Source: Nitrososphaerales archaeon (GTDB taxonomy: Archaea > Thermoproteota > Nitrososphaeria > Nitrososphaerales > UBA57). Taken from it: DNA of 5,756 bases. Location: assembly GCA_022449325.1 (NCBI GenBank), contig JAKUSK010000043.1:1-5756 (forward strand). Reading direction: 5' to 3'. Position numbers and translations under genes: made by a program. The notes below the pieces were generated by a model. It did no database searches. It was not told the origin of the DNA and was given only the letters and a program-made list of their open reading frames with translations. This document shows positions 1-5,055 of this stretch, piece after piece. Position 1 is the stretch's first letter, and each line of letters begins with the position of its first letter.

Positions 1-582
1 TTAGGAATAATTGTTCAGTGGATAGGAATGATTAGATCTAGAGGATCGCCTTTCTCTCACATATTGTATACGATGATAATATTCAGTTTAATGAATTTTG
101 TAGCGTTTAGCATGGCCTCAGGAGAAACTATTAATCAACAATTAATTCAGCATGGTGCAAATATTGTGTTAAACGCAATATTTGTATTTCAAGTAATAGT
201 AGCCAACATAATCCAATCAGAATTACCCATGGCACCAGCAAGTTTGAATTCATTCAGTTCATTTATCTGGGCAGTCCCAATTAATACAATTTTTGCATTA
301 TCTTCGGCTCTTTATATTTATATCAGATTATTTGGAAGGCATACGATCGATAAAGTAAATATGGAGGGAAATAATCTGGTGACTTTTTTGAACATAGATA
401 ATTTAGGGAGGATAAGCATAACATTAATCTTTGCAATTTTGTTGAATTTTGTATTAATTTTTGGAATGTCAACAATGATTGAATCAGTAGGTACTGTAAT
501 AAAAACGGTAAATCTTTTGATCGTATCATCTTTTGTATTTATAATATTATTTTACAGTTATCAATGGAGGAAAGAGATTTGA
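1..582 (+). CDS. Polytopic membrane protein, 3' part (5' end outside the window)
   Basis: The frame is open from base 1; nine codons precede the first ATG at 28 and read LGIIVQWIG, the end of a hydrophobic stretch, so that ATG is probably internal and the true start lies to the left. The visible 193 residues hold about five further hydrophobic helices at roughly 20-40, 53-73, 87-110, 137-158 and 165-186 (numbered from base 1). The tail YQWRKEI is basic, which by the positive-inside rule puts the C-terminus in the cytoplasm. I see no catalytic motif, no cysteine and no recognisable transporter signature. The stop codon TGA (580-582) shares its last base with the start of the next gene, so the two are probably co-translated. 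It could be a membrane partner of the downstream surface protein. The family is not recognised; that the gene is real is well supported by the long open frame and clear helix pattern. Confidence 0.8.
   Translation, partial: LGIIVQWIGMIRSRGSPFSHILYTMIIFSLMNFVAFSMASGETINQQLIQHGANIVLNAIFVFQVIVANIIQSELPMAPASLNSFSSFIWAVPINTIFALSSALYIYIRLFGRHTIDKVNMEGNNLVTFLNIDNLGRISITLIFAILLNFVLIFGMSTMIESVGTVIKTVNLLIVSSFVFIILFYSYQWRKEI
566..570 (+). promoter_or_regulatory. Shine-Dalgarno site deciding the start of the surface-protein gene
   Basis: GGAGG lies 11 bases before the ATG at 582 and inside the end of the upstream gene. It matches the anti-Shine-Dalgarno tail of archaeal 16S rRNA. The site overlaps the alternative ATG at 564, so it cannot serve that codon. 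This favours 582 as the start and fits translation coupled to the upstream gene. Confidence 0.6.
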
Positions 583-2258
583 TGAAGATTTACGTTGTAG
601 TGTTATCTTTATTATTACTGACAATTCCTTTAGCGTTTTCTCAAGTAGACAATTCAACGAGTTTTAGGATAGGATATTCGCCAGAGAAATTGTTCAATAG
701 TGAATTAGGAATTCCTTCATATTTACGAGGAGAAACAATTTGGTTAAATCTGCCAGAATCTCATGAAGTTGAATTACAAGATAGTAATAAGAACACAATT
801 ATAAAACTACAAATTGATGGAGGTCCAGATTCGATATATAGGTTTAAGGAATCAGACGTATTAGGTACTTGGAGACTAGTTATCGACGGCACCATATATG
901 AGTTAGAATTAGCTAATCAGAAATTAGAAGTAGAAGAGAATAACATAAGATTTGAATTGGTGAATAATTCTTTAATTATTATAGGAGAAATTCAACCTAA
1001 ATTCAGCGATATTCCTCTAGAGTCAGAAGTAATAGTAGCAAAAAATAAGGAAGCAGATTTTATCACTGTTCAGACAGAATTGCTTATTGAACAAACCAAT
1101 ACCAATATCGACATAAGATATGAGTTAGTCGGAAAGGAAACCAAAATATCCATACAACCGTATATTGAGAATGTTAGAAGTCAAGGAGAATATTCAGAAA
1201 TTGGCGCCCACAACATATATGCTTGGGCAGAATTAACATCAGAAATTGCATTAGTAAAGAAAACCGATAATTCTAGATTTACAACCTATGTAGATGAAGT
1301 AATTGTTGAAACAGATAGAACTTATTTTGAAATAGTTGACGTGCCTAGAAATGGATTGAACATGACCATTCCAGTTCCAGGATTGACCGACAATCCATGG
1401 ACCGTGCCGTTGAAATATGGTAGAGCATTATTATCGGTATATTTAGAATTTGAAGGAAAGATATTTGTAAACAGAATACCTGTCGTAATATTAGAAGATA
1501 AATTAATAATCAACCCTGAATTAATCATTCCAGTTGATTCATTTACAGAAACAATTGAATTTAGAGAAGTAATAAAAATGGAAGAAAATATGGAATTAGA
1601 ATTTCTTTTGATAAGTAAGATAAATGGTATTGACAGGATTTTTTATGACACAAATAGACCTGAGATAACAAAAATTAATGTCGTCGATAGAACGAATAAT
1701 AATATATTGGAAAAATATGAATTAGTATTTGAGAATGATATCAAATCAATAAAGATCGATGAGACCACATACGTAATTGGAAGGGAATTGGGAATGTCAA
1801 TAGATAATTTCAATACTGAATTATTCATCAATTCATTTAGAGTATTTGATCAGATTATCGATACGAGAATGAATCAAGATGGAATAATTGAGATATTGAC
1901 AGATATTGGAATGGCAAGAATACAGGTAATTGATTCAACAGGATCAATATCAGGAAATGGAGAGATAATAATTAGAAAATTAGATACAAACAATGATGAA
2001 TTTCTGGTTACAGCGTGGAATGGTAGTGATGTGAATATAATGCTGCCAGAAGGAAGGTATTCAGCAATCTTGGAAAGTGAGAACATACAAGGAGAAACGG
2101 AATTCGAGATATTTGGAGATGAAAAAGAGGTGTTGATTGTAGTTGATTCAGTTTATGGCATGTCAACAAACATATGGATTTTTGCATTAGCGACCATAAT
2201 TACTATTGAAATAATAATAATATACTCGATTTGGAAGAAGAATATTAGCGTAAGTTAA
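582..2258 (+). CDS. Secreted, C-terminally membrane-anchored surface protein of unknown function
   Basis: 558 residues from the ATG at 582. That start is chosen over 564 because it places a textbook signal peptide at the very N-terminus (MKIYVVVLSLLLLT..., likely cut after AFS at residue 20), overlaps the previous stop by one base and has GGAGG upstream. Residues about 21-525 are rich in alternating hydrophobic/polar beta-strand patterns. Residues about 444-525, with VIDSTG, PEGRYSAIL and a final EVLIVV strand, resemble the prealbumin-like beta-sandwich of carboxypeptidase regulatory-like or SpaA-type domains; this is pattern reading only. One hydrophobic helix at 531-550 followed by KK anchors it, with the bulk outside the cell. 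There is no cysteine. Four N-X-S/T sequons face outward (N24, N128, N260, N480). It may be an envelope or S-layer-associated protein working with the polytopic protein encoded just upstream. Topology is confident; function is unknown. Confidence 0.85.
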   Translation: MKIYVVVLSLLLLTIPLAFSQVDNSTSFRIGYSPEKLFNSELGIPSYLRGETIWLNLPESHEVELQDSNKNTIIKLQIDGGPDSIYRFKESDVLGTWRLVIDGTIYELELANQKLEVEENNIRFELVNNSLIIIGEIQPKFSDIPLESEVIVAKNKEADFITVQTELLIEQTNTNIDIRYELVGKETKISIQPYIENVRSQGEYSEIGAHNIYAWAELTSEIALVKKTDNSRFTTYVDEVIVETDRTYFEIVDVPRNGLNMTIPVPGLTDNPWTVPLKYGRALLSVYLEFEGKIFVNRIPVVILEDKLIINPELIIPVDSFTETIEFREVIKMEENMELEFLLISKINGIDRIFYDTNRPEITKINVVDRTNNNILEKYELVFENDIKSIKIDETTYVIGRELGMSIDNFNTELFINSFRVFDQIIDTRMNQDGIIEILTDIGMARIQVIDSTGSISGNGEIIIRKLDTNNDEFLVTAWNGSDVNIMLPEGRYSAILESENIQGETEFEIFGDEKEVLIVVDSVYGMSTNIWIFALATIITIEIIIIYSIWKKNISVS

Positions 2259-3383
2259 CTATCGAGTGTTGGATTCTGCATAAGAACGAGGAGAATAACC
2301 TACATATTCGGCCCTAGGGCGAATTAATCTATTGTCTTCTAACTGTTCCAAGATTTGTGCACACCATCCAGATACTCTGGAACAAGCAAATAATGGGGTG
2401 AACAAAGATGAATCGAGACTGAGCATAGAATATACAGAAGCAGCGTAGAAATCAACATTAGGTTTTAAATTCTTTTGTTCAAGAACAGTTTGTTCAATTT
2501 CATAAGATAAATCGTAAAGGTTTCCGCCAAATTTGGTTTGTAGGTCTTTAGACATTTCTCTAAGAACAGTAGCACGAGGATCTATAGTTAGATAGACTCG
2601 ATGACCAAATCCCATAATTTTTTCTTTGCGAGAAAGTTTGTCAGAGATATAGGTAGATACATTTTCTACATCTTTAATTTCTTTTAACATCTTAAGGACT
2701 GATTCATTTGCTCCACCGTGTAGAGGGCCTTTAAGAGTGCCTATGGCAGAAGTGATGGCAGAATGAACGTCAGACAAAGTAGAAACAGTGACTCTTGCAG
2801 AAAATGTAGATGCATTAAATCCGTGATCGGCATGTAGAATAAGACATTGGTCCAGACATTTAGATGCAAGTTCGTCAGGTCTTTCTCCTGAAAGCATGTA
2901 TAAGAAGTTAGAAGAGAAATCAAGATTATCGTCAGGAGGAATTATTTCAAGGTTATTTCGTATACGGTGGAAATAAGACAGCACAGTAGGCATTTGTGCA
3001 AGTAAACGAATAGATTTGTTCATATTTGCTTCTTGTGAATTATCACCGGCATCAGGATCAAAAAGAGCCAAATATGAAACAACGGTTCGCAAGAAGTCCA
3101 TAGTGTTTGAATTTGTGGGGAATTCCTTGATGAGATCGGTAATTTTATCAGAAACGTGTCGATTGGAATATATTAAATTTTTATGGCTGGATAAATCAGA
3201 ATTGCTTGGAAGATCTCCATGAAAGAGTAAATAGGAGAGTTCTTCAAAATTGCTGTTTTTAGCTAAATCGGAAATTTCATAACCACAATGAAAGAGTTTT
3301 CCAGATTGGCCATCAATCGAAGTTATTTTTGTTTTAGAGACGACTACGTCGGCTAAACCTTTAGAAGCTGAGTCATTTGCCAT
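2259..3383 (-). CDS. Citrate synthase
   Basis: Condenses acetyl-CoA and oxaloacetate to citrate in the cytoplasm. The 374 residues match the usual length of archaeal and short bacterial citrate synthases. Visible motifs in order: GLADVVVSKTKI at the N-terminus, HADHGFNASTF (184-194), GPLHGGANE with catalytic His222, GFGHRVY with catalytic His261, VDFY with catalytic Asp311, SRVSGW with Arg336, and RPRAEYVG with Arg355. The whole catalytic His/His/Asp set is present. Two oddities: the common N-terminal YRGY motif reads HCGY here (Cys33 in the Arg place), and the residue after GFGHRVY, often Lys, is Leu265. A 2-methylcitrate synthase cannot be excluded from sequence alone, but no propionate-cycle gene is nearby. 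In a Nitrososphaeria-like host it would supply the branch toward 2-oxoglutarate and glutamate. The start at 3383 has a TATA-like box 26-27 bp upstream, which fits a leaderless mRNA. The gene is divergent from the ferredoxin and abuts the surface-protein gene tail to tail. Confidence 0.96.
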   Translation of the reverse strand: MANDSASKGLADVVVSKTKITSIDGQSGKLFHCGYEISDLAKNSNFEELSYLLFHGDLPSNSDLSSHKNLIYSNRHVSDKITDLIKEFPTNSNTMDFLRTVVSYLALFDPDAGDNSQEANMNKSIRLLAQMPTVLSYFHRIRNNLEIIPPDDNLDFSSNFLYMLSGERPDELASKCLDQCLILHADHGFNASTFSARVTVSTLSDVHSAITSAIGTLKGPLHGGANESVLKMLKEIKDVENVSTYISDKLSRKEKIMGFGHRVYLTIDPRATVLREMSKDLQTKFGGNLYDLSYEIEQTVLEQKNLKPNVDFYAASVYSMLSLDSSLFTPLFACSRVSGWCAQILEQLEDNRLIRPRAEYVGYSPRSYAESNTR

Positions 3384-3405
3384 GCAAATAAATAATTTTC
3401 ATCAG

Positions 3406-3416
3406 ATATAATATTT
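3406..3416 (-). promoter_or_regulatory. TATA-like promoter element for citrate synthase
   Basis: Read on the minus strand this is AAATATTATAT, centred about 27 bp upstream of the citrate synthase ATG at 3383. That is the usual distance from an archaeal TATA box to the transcription start, so the mRNA would begin at or within a few bases of the start codon. No Shine-Dalgarno sequence lies before that ATG, which agrees with a leaderless transcript. The surrounding DNA is very AT-rich, so the exact box is uncertain. Confidence 0.5.
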
Positions 3417-3419
3417 CAG

Positions 3420-3432
3420 TTTAAGTCTTAAA
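3420..3432. promoter_or_regulatory. Perfect 13-bp palindrome, candidate operator
   Basis: TTTAAG-T-CTTAAA is a perfect inverted repeat with arms of six and a single central base. It sits near the middle of the 74-bp divergent intergenic region, between the two TATA-like boxes. Its right arm overlaps the proposed TATA box of the ferredoxin gene and its left part covers where the TFB recognition element would lie. A dimeric regulator bound here could block or modulate one or both promoters. A chance palindrome in AT-rich DNA is possible. Confidence 0.35.
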
Positions 3433-3436
3433 TATT
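3428..3436 (+). promoter_or_regulatory. TATA-like promoter element for the ferredoxin gene
   Basis: TTAAATATT is centred about 26 bp upstream of the ferredoxin ATG at 3458, the spacing expected if transcription starts at or next to the start codon. There is no purine-rich Shine-Dalgarno sequence before that ATG. A second AT-rich string at 3441-3453 lies too close to the ATG to be its TATA box. Confidence 0.5.
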
Positions 3437-3457
3437 CAGATTATAATATAAAAATCA

Positions 3458-3895
3458 ATGGAAAAGAAAATCCAGCAATTAATAATTGATTTATCGATGT
3501 TTGCAGTTGGCTTAGCGCTAACTATTGCAGGATCAATAATCGCAAATGGAGGATGGGTAATGCTTTTAATTGGATTAATACTCGTAGCAATACCAATTAA
3601 GAGGTCTAAAGGTCTTGGAAATTTTTCGAAAGTTAGTGGAATAAATGAAAAAAACATTGGTGTGGAAATTGAGAAAGAAGCATGTATGGGAGTAGGAAGT
3701 TGCGTTGCTATTGCACCACAGGTTTTCAAGATAGATGAAGCGAGTTTGAAATCTTCATTTATGGCGTATGCGCCACTTGAATTAGTTGATGAAAAGGGTG
3801 CAAGTAATCAAACTATATTAGAAGCTGCTCAATCATGCCCATATAAAGCCATAATTATACAAGATAAGGATAAGGAAGAACGAATATTTCCATGA
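3458..3895 (+). CDS. Membrane-anchored [3Fe-4S]-type ferredoxin
   Basis: 145 residues in two parts. Residues 12-29 and 33-47 form two hydrophobic helices joined by a tight NGG turn, followed by the basic stretch KRSKG, which predicts a hairpin with both ends in the cytoplasm. From about residue 67 a single-cluster ferredoxin domain follows: Cys76-M-G-V-G-S-Cys82, then IAPQVFKID, and AQSCP with Cys127 near the end. In ordinary [4Fe-4S] ferredoxins the first motif is CxxCxxC; here the middle cysteine is Val79, the arrangement known from [3Fe-4S] ferredoxins such as those serving actinobacterial P450s. It should act as a one-electron carrier held at the membrane surface. No reductase or oxidase partner is encoded in the window; the tandem membrane proteins downstream are possible but unproven neighbours. 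The start is fixed by the leaderless-type promoter and the immediate onset of the hairpin. The fold is confident; the exact cluster type is inferred. Confidence 0.88.
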   Translation: MEKKIQQLIIDLSMFAVGLALTIAGSIIANGGWVMLLIGLILVAIPIKRSKGLGNFSKVSGINEKNIGVEIEKEACMGVGSCVAIAPQVFKIDEASLKSSFMAYAPLELVDEKGASNQTILEAAQSCPYKAIIIQDKDKEERIFP

Positions 3896-3938
3896 TTAGG
3901 TAAAATTTCACTACTAATATTTAATTGTTGAACCCAAG

Positions 3939-3947
3939 GTTTTTATT
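3939..3947 (+). promoter_or_regulatory. Possible TATA-like element for the four-helix membrane protein pair
   Basis: GTTTTTATT lies about 38 bp before the ATG at 3982, which would give a transcript with a leader of roughly 10-15 bases. A promoter is needed here if the 86-bp gap after the ferredoxin gene separates two transcription units. The T-run could equally be part of a T-rich archaeal terminator for the ferredoxin transcript, or both. Confidence 0.35.
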
Positions 3948-3955
3948 GTTACAAT
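3945..3955. repeat. Short perfect inverted repeat upstream of the membrane protein pair
   Basis: ATTGT-T-ACAAT has five-base arms around one central base. It starts within the proposed TATA element and extends toward the predicted transcription start, where a repressor would be effective. The arms are short and AT-rich, so chance is a real alternative. Confidence 0.25.
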
Positions 3956-3981
3956 GTTGAGATTTAATGTGGTAAATGTAA

Positions 3982-4554
3982 ATGTCTAATCGCGTAGAAA
4001 CTGAAAAAGTAGCAACATGGTTTGTATATGCTGCAGTAATTAACACAATTTTATCATTACTATATGTTACAGTATTTTTACTTCCAGATACAATTGGAAA
4101 TGGAAACATTCCGCCAAAAGGAGATTTATTTTCATTATCTACGGCAGTAGCAATGTTTCCTGGAACTTGGCTATTAATTGCATTCCTTGTACATGTTACA
4201 GTAGGAATATTGGGAATGGTAGGATGGGCAGGAACATATTATATTTCATCAAGAGTAATGAATAAGAAAACAACAAACAAATTATTAGCACGTGGTCACC
4301 TGTTTGTAACCGCATTAGGAGTCTACGTTACAACGACTTTCTTTGCATTAGCAGGTTTCATTGGCGGAAGAGCGATGATTCCCGAAACAGGATGCGTAGT
4401 ACTGGTTGATCAATGTATGGGTGCTGGAGTTGCTATCGTTCAAACTTTAATTACATTCACAGTAATTCCAACAGGTGCAGGAATGGGATTGGCACTAACT
4501 GGAACAGCAATCGGAATATTAAACATATTAGTAACACTTAGACAAGAACAGTAA
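3982..4554 (+). CDS. Four-helix membrane protein, first of a tandem paralogous pair
   Basis: 190 residues with hydrophobic helices at about 13-35, 57-85, 107-129 and 150-184. The loop between helices 2 and 3 (RVMNKKTTNKLLARG) is strongly basic, placing both ends and this loop in the cytoplasm. Conserved with the next gene are INTI at 20-23, FPGTW at 59-63, GILGMVGW at 75-82 and PTG at 163-165. The external loop between helices 3 and 4 carries Cys138 and Cys145, which could form a disulfide; the paralogue lacks both. His71 and His106 are also unique to this copy. An in-frame TAA sits immediately before the ATG, so the start cannot be further upstream. The stop is followed after only six bases by the second copy, so the two are surely one transcript. 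I do not recognise the family; a small membrane subunit of a larger complex is possible, but nothing in the sequence identifies it. Confidence 0.85.
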   Translation: MSNRVETEKVATWFVYAAVINTILSLLYVTVFLLPDTIGNGNIPPKGDLFSLSTAVAMFPGTWLLIAFLVHVTVGILGMVGWAGTYYISSRVMNKKTTNKLLARGHLFVTALGVYVTTTFFALAGFIGGRAMIPETGCVVLVDQCMGAGVAIVQTLITFTVIPTGAGMGLALTGTAIGILNILVTLRQEQ

Positions 4555-4560
4555 ATTCGC

Positions 4561-5055
4561 ATGCCCGATTTAATTGAATCAAAATTAGTATCAAAATATT
4601 TTCTAATACTAGCTTTAATAAATACAATTGCGGCAATTTGTTTTACATTACCTATACTGATTCCAACGTCAGGTCTACCTTTGATCATAGGAGCTTTTCC
4701 TGGAACTTGGTTAATTGTAGGGTATTTTGTATTTCTTATAGTCGGAATTATGGGAATGCTTGGATGGAGTATTGTGTACAGTTCTTTATCATCAATGTTT
4801 AACAAAAACGAAACTTCAAAAAGATTAGCAATAATTCAGATTGTATTTATTGAATTATCAATATATGGTGTAGCAACTACAATTTCATTTATTGGATGGC
4901 AAGGAGGTCAAGCTCTAAGACAAGGACTGTCAATTGCGTCAGTAGGATTTTTAATAGAGCCATTCGTATTGCCTACAGGAGTATTTGTTTCATTAGTTCT
5001 ATTAGGACAACTAGTTGGAGTAATGAACGTATTTTCAACAATTAGGAATAAATAA
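4561..5055 (+). CDS. Four-helix membrane protein, second of a tandem paralogous pair
   Basis: 164 residues with helices at about 12-35, 46-74, 90-113 and 126-160. It aligns along its length with the preceding protein: INTI at the identical position 20-23, FPGTW (46-50), GIMGMLGW (62-69, against GILGMVGW) and LPTG near 137-140. It is shorter mainly because the loop after helix 1 is reduced and the cysteine-bearing loop between helices 3 and 4 is shortened and has no cysteine. The only cysteine in the protein is Cys27 in helix 1. The neighbour's histidines are replaced (Phe and Gln in the equivalent regions), so any cofactor site based on them is not shared. The gene begins six bases after the first copy with no Shine-Dalgarno sequence, suggesting coupled translation. 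An ancient tandem duplication followed by divergence is the simplest reading; the pair may form a heterodimer. Function is unknown. Confidence 0.85.
   Translation: MPDLIESKLVSKYFLILALINTIAAICFTLPILIPTSGLPLIIGAFPGTWLIVGYFVFLIVGIMGMLGWSIVYSSLSSMFNKNETSKRLAIIQIVFIELSIYGVATTISFIGWQGGQALRQGLSIASVGFLIEPFVLPTGVFVSLVLLGQLVGVMNVFSTIRNK

Noticed and set aside
564..581. ATG at 564 as the start of the surface-protein gene.
   Set aside because: It would add MEERDL ahead of the signal peptide, overlaps the Shine-Dalgarno sequence itself and lengthens the overlap with the upstream gene; the ATG at 582 explains everything better.
3436..3729. A 97-codon minus-strand open frame opposite the ferredoxin gene.
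   Set aside because: It is opposite a gene with clear ferredoxin motifs, and its composition is what the reverse of a hydrophobic hairpin would give.
3458..3895. Assigning the ferredoxin as a cytochrome P450 partner.
   Set aside because: The cluster motif is similar to P450-type [3Fe-4S] ferredoxins, but no P450 or ferredoxin reductase is visible and the membrane hairpin is not typical of them.
4192..4299. His71 and His106 of the first four-helix protein as heme b ligands.
   Set aside because: Neither is kept in the paralogue, His106 sits at the membrane edge, and no cytochrome signature surrounds them.
4440..4805. A 121-codon open frame on the minus strand across the two four-helix membrane genes.
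   Set aside because: It is antisense to two well-supported paralogous genes, spans their junction, and has no recognisable domain or promoter; it is a by-product of the AT-rich codon pattern.
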